Of a stretch of 64,000 nucleotides of DNA, positions 33,425-40,670 are shown piece after piece; position 1 is the first letter of the stretch; every line of letters begins with the position of its first letter. Source of the DNA: Actinomadura coerulea (GTDB lineage: Bacteria; Actinomycetota; Actinomycetes; Streptosporangiales; Streptosporangiaceae). The notes under the pieces were generated by a model that did no database searches, was not told the origin of the DNA, and saw only the letters and a program-made list of their open reading frames with translations. Both the position numbers and the translations under genes were made by a program. The stretch lies in assembly GCF_014208105.1 (NCBI RefSeq), contig NZ_JACHMQ010000001.1, forward strand, positions 5,084,001-5,148,000, in the 5' to 3' direction.

Positions 33425-33890
33425 CGACTTCGCCGCCCCCATCGACGACCGCTACCTAGAGGACTACACCGCCGGCACGACCTGCGAGTACGGCCACGTC
33501 AGCGTGGACGAGGCCGAGATCATCGAGTTCGCCCGCCGCTTCGACCCGCAGCCCATCCACGTGGACCCGGAGTTCGCCGCCGCCGGCCCGTTCAAGGGCA
33601 TCATCGCCAGCGGCTGGCACACCGGCTCGATCATGATGCGGCTGTTCGCCGACCACTTCCTGTCGCGGGTCGCCAGCCTCGCCTCCCCCGGCGTCGACGA
33701 GCTGCGCTGGCCCGCACCCGTCCGTCCCGGCGACACCCTGCGCCTGCGCGTCGCCGTCCTGGAGGTCCGGCCGTCGCGTTCCAAGCCGGACCGCGGCATC
33801 GTCGGTACCCGCGCCGAGCTTCTCAACCAGGACGACGAGGTCGTCCTGCACACCCTGCCGGTGAACCTCCTGCGCCGCCGCACGGCCTGA
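33396..33890 (+). CDS. MaoC-family dehydratase
   Basis: 164-aa hot-dog-fold protein of the MaoC/(R)-specific enoyl-CoA hydratase family, which hydrates 2-enoyl-CoA or related thioesters. The hydratase 2 motif is seen as FDPQPIHVDPEFAAAGPFKGIIASGWHTGSIM (Asp and His catalytic). ATG 33396 overlaps the PH-domain gene by 29 bp. CATCCT lies 6 nt before it, so it may also be expressed from a leaderless promoter. The substrate is unknown and there are no other fatty-acid genes nearby. Confidence 0.88.
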   Translation: MTTRTRALGDDFAAPIDDRYLEDYTAGTTCEYGHVSVDEAEIIEFARRFDPQPIHVDPEFAAAGPFKGIIASGWHTGSIMMRLFADHFLSRVASLASPGVDELRWPAPVRPGDTLRLRVAVLEVRPSRSKPDRGIVGTRAELLNQDDEVVLHTLPVNLLRRRTA

Positions 33891-33916
33891 TCACGGCGCG
33901 GCCTGATCACGGCGCG
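33885..33916. repeat. 16-bp tandem duplication across two convergent stop codons
   Basis: gcctgatcacggcgcg occurs twice in a row (33885-33900, 33901-33916). Copy 1 carries the maoC stop (TGA); copy 2 carries the reverse-complement stop of the convergent MFS gene. Confidence 0.85.
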
Positions 33917-35136
33917 GGCTCCGGCGGCGGCGCGGCGGCGGGCGCCGGGACGGCGGGCTCGGGCAGCGTCCGGAACAGCAGCCAGGCCACCGCGGGCAGC
34001 GCGATCAGCGGGGCGAGGGCGACGCGCAGCGACGCGGCGTCGGCGACGGCGCCGAGGGCGGGGCTCGCGAGCCCGCCGACGCTGACCGCCAGGCCGAGGG
34101 TGACGCCGCCGGCGGTGCCGACGCGCGTGGGCAGGTAGTCCTGCCCGAGGGTGACCTGCAGCGAGAACGGGACGTAGAGGCCGGCGGAGGTCAGCGCGAC
34201 GAACAGGTAGAGCGCCGGGCCGGGCACCAGCACGACGCCCGCGACGGCGACCACCGTCAGCAGGTACGACCGGCGCACGACGGTGACCCGGTCCCAGCGG
34301 GCGGCCAGGGAGCCGCCCGCCACGGTCCCGACCGCGCCCCCGAGGTACAGGACGAACAGCGCCGCCGTGCCCGCCGCCACTCCACCTCCCGTGCGCTGCC
34401 GCGCGTAGAAGGAGATGAACGTGCTCAGCCCCACGAACACGATCGACCGGCAGACCACGGCGAGCGACAGCGTGACGAACGAGCGCACGTCGTCCACCCC
34501 GGCCCTCGTGCGCGCCCGCCCGCCGGAGGAGGTCCCCTGAAGGGCGCGCAGCACGGGCAGGCACACGACGCTGCCCGCGAGCGCCGGCACCACGAGGAAC
34601 GGGGTGCAGCGCAGGCCGCCGGTCGCGACGACCGCCGCGACCAGGAGCGGCGCGAACGCGAATCCGATGTTGCCGCCGACGGAGAACCAGCTCATCGCCG
34701 TGTGGCTCCCCTTGCTCGCCAGCCGCGCGACCCGGGCGGACTCGGGGTGGTAGGCCGCGACCCCGATCCCGGAGATCGCCACGAAGGCCAGGGTGAGGGC
34801 GTAGTCGCCGCTGAGGCCGCTCAGGGCGATCCCCACTCCCCCAAGGAGCGTGCTCAGCGGAAGCAGCCAGGGCATCGCCCACCGGTCGGTGAGCGCCCCG
34901 AACAGAGGCTGCGCCACCGAGGACAGCAGCGACGCCGCGAGCACGATGCCCGAGGCGGCGGCATAGGTGTAGGCGCGCTCGGCCACGAAGAACGGGACGA
35001 GCGCCGTCACGGACCCCTGGTAGACGTCCACGCACGCATGCCCGGCGGACAGCAGGAAGACCGACCGTCCCTCTCGTGGACGGGCCGCTTCCAGGGGACG
35101 GGACGCTTCTCGTGAACTCGTCGACACGTCCCTCAT
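33907..35136 (-). CDS. MFS transporter (fosmidomycin-resistance-like)
   Basis: 409-aa major facilitator with 12 predicted helices resembling the Fsr/YfnC group: SAGHACVDVYQGSVTALVPFFV at helix 1, ALTDRW in loop 2-3, AYHPESARVA as in fosmidomycin-resistance proteins, and a Pro/Ala-rich C-terminus. Probably a drug or metabolite exporter. It is transcribed divergently from an AraC-type regulator with 46 bp between starts, so that regulator very likely controls it. ATG 35136. Confidence 0.85.
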   Translation of the reverse strand: MRDVSTSSREASRPLEAARPREGRSVFLLSAGHACVDVYQGSVTALVPFFVAERAYTYAAASGIVLAASLLSSVAQPLFGALTDRWAMPWLLPLSTLLGGVGIALSGLSGDYALTLAFVAISGIGVAAYHPESARVARLASKGSHTAMSWFSVGGNIGFAFAPLLVAAVVATGGLRCTPFLVVPALAGSVVCLPVLRALQGTSSGGRARTRAGVDDVRSFVTLSLAVVCRSIVFVGLSTFISFYARQRTGGGVAAGTAALFVLYLGGAVGTVAGGSLAARWDRVTVVRRSYLLTVVAVAGVVLVPGPALYLFVALTSAGLYVPFSLQVTLGQDYLPTRVGTAGGVTLGLAVSVGGLASPALGAVADAASLRVALAPLIALPAVAWLLFRTLPEPAVPAPAAAPPPEPAP

Positions 35137-35156
35137 GCTCGCGCCGGAGAACAGTG

Positions 35157-35168
35157 TCGGACTTCCGA
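35157..35168. promoter_or_regulatory. Candidate operator between the MFS and AraC genes
   Basis: TCGGA-ct-TCCGA inverted repeat overlapping a GATAAT -10-like box (35167-35172) in the 46-bp divergent spacer. Positioned to let the AraC protein act on both promoters. Confidence 0.4.
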
Positions 35169-35182
35169 TAATCTGCCAACCA

Positions 35183-35926
35183 ATGCAGGAAACCCGCCAT
35201 CAACCGATCGCACCGACCCGAGCGCGCTCGCTGGCGCCGGGCGCCGCCATCGACGCCCACCGCCACGACGACCACCAGATCGCCTATGCCGGGCGGGGCG
35301 TGGTCGCCGTCACCACCGGCGCGGGCTCCTGGGTGGCGCCCGCCGACCGCGCCATCTGGATCCCGGCCGGCGCAGTCCACGCCCACCAGGCCCACGGCGA
35401 ACTCGAACTGCACCTGGTCGGCCTGCCCGCGGCCGAAAACCCGCTAGGGCTGGACGAGCCGGCGGTGCTCGGCGTCAGTCCCCTGCTGCGCGAACTGATC
35501 CTCGCCTACACCCGCGACCCGGCCGATGACACCCCCGCCCGGGCCCGGCTCCGCGCCGTCCTGCTGGACCAGTTGCGCGTCTCGTCCCAGCAGCCGCTGC
35601 ATCTGCCCGCCCCGACCGTCCCGCACCTCAGGGCGCTGTGCGGCATCCTGCACGCCGACCCCGCCGACGACCGCACGCTCGCCGAACTGGGCAGGGAGGT
35701 CGGCGCGAGCGACCGCACCCTTTCCCGGCTCTTCAGGAGCGACCTCGGGATGACGTTCCCGCAGTGGCGCACCCAACTGCGCCTCTACCACGCCCTGATA
35801 CTCCTGGCCGAGGACACGCCGGTGACGACCGTGGCCCACCAGTGCGGCTGGTCGTCCGCCAGCAGCTTCATCGACGTCTTCCGCCGGGCCTTCGGCCACA
35901 CACCGGGCGCCCACCACCCCGCCTGA
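35183..35926 (+). CDS. AraC-family regulator (NimR/YeaM-like)
   Basis: 247-aa regulator: N-terminal cupin sensor (IDAHRHDDHQIAYAGRGVVAVTT ... WVAPADRAIWIPAGAVHAHQAHGEL) and a C-terminal double HTH (TLAELGREVGASDRTLSRLF and VTTVAHQCGWSSASSFIDVFRRAFGHTPGAH). Domain order and divergence from an MFS gene mirror the NimR-NimT pair of E. coli. ATG 35183 begins the family-like sequence; an in-frame ATG at 35135 would overlap the MFS start. Ligand unknown. Confidence 0.88.
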   Translation: MQETRHQPIAPTRARSLAPGAAIDAHRHDDHQIAYAGRGVVAVTTGAGSWVAPADRAIWIPAGAVHAHQAHGELELHLVGLPAAENPLGLDEPAVLGVSPLLRELILAYTRDPADDTPARARLRAVLLDQLRVSSQQPLHLPAPTVPHLRALCGILHADPADDRTLAELGREVGASDRTLSRLFRSDLGMTFPQWRTQLRLYHALILLAEDTPVTTVAHQCGWSSASSFIDVFRRAFGHTPGAHHPA

Positions 35927-35950
35927 GCGAGAAGGGCCGCCCTTCGGGGG

Positions 35951-36778
35951 TCAGCTCTTCAGGAAGTCCAGCAGGTCGGTGTTGAACCTCTCCTTGTCGC
36001 CGGGCACCAGCGCGATCCCGTGCGAGGACCCCTCGTACACCTTCAGGACGGCGTTCGGAATGATCTCGGCGGCCTTGCGGGCGGTCGCGTCGATCGGGAC
36101 GATCTGGTCGTCGTCGCCGTGCACGATCAGCGTCGGGACGTCGAACTTGCGCAGATCCTCGTGGAACTCGGTGAAGGCGAAGGCGTCCACGCACTTCACG
36201 CCGGCCTGGATGCTCTCGCGCATGCCCATGTACCAGAACGCGTCCCGGTTGCCCTGCGTGACCTTGTTGCCCGGCCGGTTGGCGGAGAAGAACGCCTCGG
36301 AGGCGTCCTTCCAGTACTGCGAGCGTTCGCGCAGGATGCCGTTCTTGATCTCTTCGAAGGCCTGCTCGGGCACGCCCTCGGGGTTGTCGCCGGTCTGCAG
36401 CATGGCCGGTGTGATCGCCGACAGCAGGACGGCCTTGCCGACCCGCCCGGTGCCGTGGCGCCCGATGTAGCGGGCCAGTTCGCCGCCGCCCATCGAGTGC
36501 GCGACCAGCGTGACGTCCCGCAGGTCGAGGTGGTTGATCAGGTCGTTGAGGTCGTCGGCGAAGGTGTCGAAGTCGTAGCCGTCGAACGGCTGGCTGGAGC
36601 GCCCGTGCCCCCGGCGGTCGTGGGCGATGCCGCGGTAGCCGTGGTCGGCCACCATCTTCATCTGGTCCTCCCACGCGTCGGCGTTGAGCGGCCAGCCGTG
36701 GATGAACAGCACGGGCTGCCCGCTGCCCCAGTCCTTGTAGAAGATCTCGTTGCCGTCGCGAGTGGTGACGAATCCCAT
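35951..36778 (-). CDS. Alpha/beta hydrolase (non-heme haloperoxidase/esterase type)
   Basis: 275-aa serine hydrolase: oxyanion-hole HGWPLNADAW, nucleophile elbow AHSMGGGE, Asp in VHGDDDQIVP and His in EGSSHGIALVPG. The pattern GYRGIAHDRRGHGRSSQPFDGYDFDTFADDL is typical of the cofactor-free chloroperoxidase/arylesterase group, which hydrolyses esters and can form peracids. ATG 36778 has GGGGG 7 nt upstream. It lies after a TetR gene on the same strand, with a 160-bp gap. Substrate unknown. Confidence 0.9.
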   Translation of the reverse strand: MGFVTTRDGNEIFYKDWGSGQPVLFIHGWPLNADAWEDQMKMVADHGYRGIAHDRRGHGRSSQPFDGYDFDTFADDLNDLINHLDLRDVTLVAHSMGGGELARYIGRHGTGRVGKAVLLSAITPAMLQTGDNPEGVPEQAFEEIKNGILRERSQYWKDASEAFFSANRPGNKVTQGNRDAFWYMGMRESIQAGVKCVDAFAFTEFHEDLRKFDVPTLIVHGDDDQIVPIDATARKAAEIIPNAVLKVYEGSSHGIALVPGDKERFNTDLLDFLKS

Positions 36779-36939
36779 GCTCGAACCCCCGTAGCGCACG
36801 TGTGGACACGACGGCCCCGGACGACCGCGTCTCCGGCGACAGAACGGCCGTCCAGCAACCAGCCGCACCGATACCCCCGCTACCGCCCGAAACGCCCAAT
36901 GACCAGTCGAAGTGTCTTTGCCTCGCTTCGGTCGGTCGT

Positions 36940-37569
36940 TCAGACGCAGAGCTGGGCGGCCAGGGTGGTGCAGACCCACTCCTCCCATGCGTCCGGCGCC
37001 CAGCCGCGGTCCTGCACGAAGAGCAGGTACAGCTGCGGGCTGAGCAGAGCGAACAGCAGGTCCGCGGCCGTCGCGGCGGAGACGCCGGGGCGCGCGTCCG
37101 GCTTGCCGGCCAGCGCTTCGGCCGCGGCGCGGTGCACGGTGTAGCGGGGATCGGGGCCGTCAGGCCACTGCGCGGCGATCTGCGGATCGGCGGCACCGGC
37201 CGCCGAGATCATCGGCATGATCGGGGCGACCCGCCCGAGGACCTCGCCGGTGCCGCGCACGTACGCGCGCAACTGCTCGGCCGCCGTGGGCGCGGCGCAC
37301 GCGGCGCGGAACCACTCCCGGTCCATGGTGGCGACCGGCTCGTCGTCACCGGCGATGGACGCGTCCACCACGTCCTTGAACAGCGTGCGCTTGTTGCCGA
37401 AGACGAAGTACACGGTCTGGACGGCCACCCCCGCCCGGTCGGCGACCTCCTGAAGGCTCGTCGCCCCGTAGCCCCGCGCGACGAACAGCTCCCGCGCCGC
37501 CTCGATGACCTTCGCACGGGTGCGGCGCGAACGCTCGGCCCGCTTGTCCGGTCGCTTGACGGTGTCCAT
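36940..37569 (-). CDS. TetR-family regulator
   Basis: 209-aa repressor-type regulator: HTH in ARELFVARGYGATSLQEVADRAGVAVQTVYFVFGNKRTLF, with a C-terminal ligand domain of helices. It is divergent from a methyltransferase gene; the 95-bp spacer has a direct repeat CTAGAGT (37585 and 37598) that probably forms its operator, so it likely represses itself and the methyltransferase, and possibly the downstream hydrolase. ATG 37569. Confidence 0.9.
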   Translation of the reverse strand: MDTVKRPDKRAERSRRTRAKVIEAARELFVARGYGATSLQEVADRAGVAVQTVYFVFGNKRTLFKDVVDASIAGDDEPVATMDREWFRAACAAPTAAEQLRAYVRGTGEVLGRVAPIMPMISAAGAADPQIAAQWPDGPDPRYTVHRAAAEALAGKPDARPGVSAATAADLLFALLSPQLYLLFVQDRGWAPDAWEEWVCTTLAAQLCV

Positions 37570-37584
37570 GGCGGGAGTATATCT

Positions 37585-37604
37585 CTAGAGTCCATCACTA
37601 GAGT
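37585..37604. promoter_or_regulatory. Direct-repeat operator candidate (CTAGAGT x2)
   Basis: CTAGAGT at 37585-37591 and 37598-37604, 13 bp apart, the first inside the palindrome CTCTAGAG. Lies between the tetR and methyltransferase starts in an unusually AT-rich patch. Confidence 0.45.
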
Positions 37605-37664
37605 TCGCATCTAAAAATCTGCCGGCGCTCGTACAGCGCACCACACCCCAGACAAGGAGATGAG

Positions 37665-38501
37665 ATGCACACCGTCGTCAACATCCAGCAGGCCGAAGCG
37701 TGGAACGGTTGGGAGGGATCGGCCTGGGCCGACAACGCCCCGCGTTACGACGCGATGATGGGCGGTTTCAACCAGCCGCTCCTGGACGGTGCCGCGATCA
37801 GCGAGACCGGGACCGTTCTCGACATCGGATGCGGCACCGGACAACTCACCCTGCTGGCCGCACGGCGAGCAGCACGGGCGCACGCGGTCGGCGTCGACAT
37901 CAGCGAACCCATGCTCGCCCGCGCACGCGCCGACGCGGCCGAGCAGGGCATCGCCAACGCGCGGTTCGAGCAGGCCGACGCGGAGGTCCACCCCTTCGAG
38001 GAGAACGGATTCGACGTCGTCGTCAGTCGCGGCGGCGTCATGTTCTTCTCCGATCCCGCGGCCGCGTTCGCCAACATCGCCCGCGCGCTCCGGCCCGGCG
38101 GCCGGCTGGTGTTCATCGTCCCGCAGGCGGGTTCCCCCGAGAGCGACTACGCCAAGGCGACCGCCGCTCTCGCGCCACTGATGCGCCGCCCCTCACCCGC
38201 GGCCCGCGGCATGGGATCGCTGTCCGACCCCGACCGTATTCGCCAGGTCCTAAGCCAAGCAGGCCTGACGGAGGTGAACACGGATCCGGTCCAGGCACCG
38301 ATGGACTACGGCCGCGATGCCACCGAGGCCGCGGACTTCGTCCTCAGCCAGGGCCCGGTCCGCTACAACCTCCAGGACGTGGACCACGCCACCGTCACCC
38401 GCGTCCGCCGGGAACTCCAAGCCACCATCGCGGCCTATGAGACCTCGGACGGCGTCCACATCCGCGGCAGCGTGTGGCTGGTGAGCGCCATCCGTCCTTG
38501 A
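37665..38501 (+). CDS. Class I SAM-dependent methyltransferase
   Basis: 278-aa small-molecule-type methyltransferase: SAM motif I VLDIGCGTGQLTLLAA, motif II acidic end GVDISEPMLARARADAA, motif post-I QADAEVHPFEENGFDVVVSRGGVMFF and RALRPGGRLVFI. ATG 37665 is preceded by AAGGAG. Divergent from the TetR gene and likely under its control, which suggests induction by a xenobiotic or signal. Methyl acceptor unknown. Confidence 0.88.
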   Translation: MHTVVNIQQAEAWNGWEGSAWADNAPRYDAMMGGFNQPLLDGAAISETGTVLDIGCGTGQLTLLAARRAARAHAVGVDISEPMLARARADAAEQGIANARFEQADAEVHPFEENGFDVVVSRGGVMFFSDPAAAFANIARALRPGGRLVFIVPQAGSPESDYAKATAALAPLMRRPSPAARGMGSLSDPDRIRQVLSQAGLTEVNTDPVQAPMDYGRDATEAADFVLSQGPVRYNLQDVDHATVTRVRRELQATIAAYETSDGVHIRGSVWLVSAIRP

Positions 38502-38553
38502 CCCCCGGGTCGTAGCCCCGTCGGAAGACGCGCGGAAGGCGCCCAACACGGAA

Positions 38554-38886
38554 TCAGCCTTCCGGATAGAAGAGGAACAGGGTGCACCCGGTCGACGTCT
38601 GCGGGACGTGGGAAGAGCCTGCGGGAGCGTGGATGAACGAGCCGGCCGGGTAATCCCGGTCGCCGTCGTTGAAGGTCCCGGAGACCACGAACACCTCCTC
38701 AGGCCCCGGTTCGTGGACGTCGACCCCCTCCCAGCACGTGTTCGGGTCCATCTGGAGGACGAAGGCCTTCGCGCCGTCGTCCCCCGCCCACAGCGGCCGC
38801 AGGCGGATGCCAGGGAAGATCTCGCGGACCGGAGCGTCCTGAACGCTGGACCACGCGTAGCCGGGCGTGCCCTGTTCTGTCGTCAT
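38554..38886 (-). CDS. Cupin-domain protein (ChrR-like)
   Basis: 110-aa single beta-barrel resembling the ChrR-type anti-ECF cupin: GIRLRPLWAGDDGAKAFVLQMDPNTCWEGVDVHEPGPEEVFVVSGTF, then DRDYPAGSFIHAPAGSSHVPQ. Candidate metal ligands are His and Glu in VHEPGPEE and the final His. It is divergent from a GlxA-type regulator with 71 bp between starts. Could be a quercetinase-like or sensor cupin. Function not assigned. Confidence 0.78.
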   Translation of the reverse strand: MTTEQGTPGYAWSSVQDAPVREIFPGIRLRPLWAGDDGAKAFVLQMDPNTCWEGVDVHEPGPEEVFVVSGTFNDGDRDYPAGSFIHAPAGSSHVPQTSTGCTLFLFYPEG

Positions 38887-38945
38887 GGGACCAGCCTGGC
38901 GACCGGCGCCCCATCCCGCCGAGTGTCAGAAAAGACATGTCGCGG

Positions 38946-38951
38946 TACTTT
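38946..38951 (+). promoter_or_regulatory. -10 box of a leaderless GlxA-type gene
   Basis: TACTTT ends 6 nt before the ATG at 38958; no ribosome binding site lies between. Confidence 0.5.
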
Positions 38952-38957
38952 TACGCC

Positions 38958-39908
38958 ATGCATCGCGTCGCGGCACTCGTGCGTCCACCGCAGTCGACCT
39001 TCGAGCTCGGCTGCGCGGCCCAGGTGTTCGGGATCGAGCGGGCCGGGCTCCCGGTCCGGTACGCCTTCGGCGTGTGCGCGGAGCGCCCCGGCCCCGTCGC
39101 GACGCTGGCCGGGTTCGACATGCTCGTGACCGACGGGCTGGACGCACTCGACGGGGCCGACACCGTGGTCGTCCCGGGTTGGCTGCCCGCCGGCACACCA
39201 CCGTCCCCCGCGGTCGTCCAGGCCCTGCGCCGCGCTCACTCCCGCGGCGCCCGAGTGGTCAGCATCTGCTCAGGCGCCTTCGCCTTGGCGCACGCCGGTC
39301 TCCTGGACGGGCGGAGGGCGACCACCCACTGGGCCCTGGCCGACGAGTTCGCCACCCGCTTCCCGCACGTCCAGGTCGACCCGGACGTGCTGTACGTGGA
39401 CCACGGTGACGTGGCCACCAGCGCCGGAGCCGGGGCCGGCATCGACCTGTGCATGCACCTGATCCGCGCCGACCAGGGCGCCCGGTACGCCGCCCACGTC
39501 GCGAGGACCATGGTCATGCCGCCCCACCGCGAGGGCGGCCAGCTCCAGTACTCGGCGCCGCCGCGTCCCGCCCAGATCGACGGCACGCTGGCACCGTTGA
39601 CGGACTGGATCGCCGAGCGGCTCAGGGAACCCGTGACCATCGAGACCATGGCCGCACAGGCGGGCGTCTCCACGCGCACCCTCGCCCGACGGTTCGCCGA
39701 GCAACTCGGCACCAGCCCGGGACAGTGGCTGCTCACCCAACGGATCACCGCGGCCCAGGACCTGCTGGAGTCCACCGACCTGCCCTTGGACGCCATCGCC
39801 CGTCGCGTCGGCCTCTCCTCGGCCACCAATCTGCGCAGGCGATTCCTCAACACCCTGGGCACTACACCTGGCGCCTATCGCCGCACCTTCCGCGCAAAGC
39901 CCCAGTGA
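38958..39908 (+). CDS. GlxA-family regulator (DJ-1/PfpI-like plus AraC HTH)
   Basis: 316-aa two-domain regulator. The N-terminal class I amidotransferase-like domain has the elbow VSICSGAFALAHAGLLDGRRATTHW (Cys present). The C-terminal AraC HTH has TIETMAAQAGVSTRTLARRFAEQLG and LPLDAIARRVGLSSATNLRRRF. ATG 38958 is favoured over an in-frame start at 38937 because a TANNNT box lies 6 nt before it. Likely controls the divergent cupin gene and/or itself. Confidence 0.9.
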   Translation: MHRVAALVRPPQSTFELGCAAQVFGIERAGLPVRYAFGVCAERPGPVATLAGFDMLVTDGLDALDGADTVVVPGWLPAGTPPSPAVVQALRRAHSRGARVVSICSGAFALAHAGLLDGRRATTHWALADEFATRFPHVQVDPDVLYVDHGDVATSAGAGAGIDLCMHLIRADQGARYAAHVARTMVMPPHREGGQLQYSAPPRPAQIDGTLAPLTDWIAERLREPVTIETMAAQAGVSTRTLARRFAEQLGTSPGQWLLTQRITAAQDLLESTDLPLDAIARRVGLSSATNLRRRFLNTLGTTPGAYRRTFRAKPQ

Positions 39909-39956
39909 AAAGCCACGTGTGTAGGCGCAGGAGCCCCAGATGGACCCCGCAGAACG

Positions 39957-40574
39957 CTAGTCGCCGGTTTGGGGAAGGCTCTCCTTGGCCTTCTCGTAGT
40001 CGCCGGCCGGAGCCTCGTCATCCAGGCGGTAGACGAGGTGGACGACACCGGTCGCGAACGTCTTGGAGGAGACGAGTTTCAACGGCAGTGGCGCGTCAGC
40101 CTCCTCGAAGAGCCGCATCCCCTTGCGCACGGCGATCGGGTGGACGAGCAGGTGCAGCTCGTCGAGAAGACCTGCCTCCAGAAGCCGGCGGACGACCGAG
40201 ACCGAACCGCTCATCGCGATGTCGGACGTGGACGGTTCCTTCTTCAGCGCGGTCACGGCCTCGACGAGGTCGCCCTGGAGCCGCTCGGAATTGCGCCACG
40301 TGAAGTCGAGGTCCTGCCCGGACACCACTATCTTGCGGGCGTCTCCGAGCTTCTTGGCGAAGCCGGCGTCCTCGCCGCCGGCCTCCTCACGCTCGGGCCA
40401 CGCCCCCGCGAAGCTGTCATAGGTCCTGCGGCCGAGCAGGAGGGTGTCGGCCGACCCCATCTGGGCGTCGACGGCCTGGCCCATCTCCTCGTTGAAGTAC
40501 GGGAAGTGCCAGTCCTGCGGGTCTTCGACGACGCCGTCGAGCGAGATGAACAACCCTGCGGTGATCTTTCGCAT
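39957..40574 (-). CDS. Dihydrofolate reductase-fold (RibD C-terminal-like) protein
   Basis: 205-aa NADPH-binding reductase-fold protein: MRKITAGLFISLDGVVEDP at the N-terminus, DTLLLGRRTYDSFAGAWP, and SGSVSVVRRLLEAGLLDELHLLVHP. Such stand-alone RibD-C-like proteins are frequent in actinobacteria and their substrates are mostly unknown; it is not the essential FolA. ATG 40574 has AGGAG 7 nt upstream. It is 96 bp downstream of the pcrA stop, beyond a hairpin. Confidence 0.85.
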   Translation of the reverse strand: MRKITAGLFISLDGVVEDPQDWHFPYFNEEMGQAVDAQMGSADTLLLGRRTYDSFAGAWPEREEAGGEDAGFAKKLGDARKIVVSGQDLDFTWRNSERLQGDLVEAVTALKKEPSTSDIAMSGSVSVVRRLLEAGLLDELHLLVHPIAVRKGMRLFEEADAPLPLKLVSSKTFATGVVHLVYRLDDEAPAGDYEKAKESLPQTGD

Positions 40575-40624
40575 CCTGCTACTCCTTCAACAGCCGGCCG
40601 AACACGGTGCTCACCCAGGTTCGA

Positions 40625-40665
40625 CCACCGCCACGACCGAAACTCATCGGTTCCGATGCCGGTGG
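40625..40665 (-). terminator. Nested hairpin after pcrA
   Basis: Outer CCACCG (40625-40630) with CGGTGG (40660-40665) and inner CATCGG-tt-CCGATG (40645-40658), 6 bp beyond the helicase stop. Confidence 0.45.
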
Positions 40666-40670
40666 AGGAG

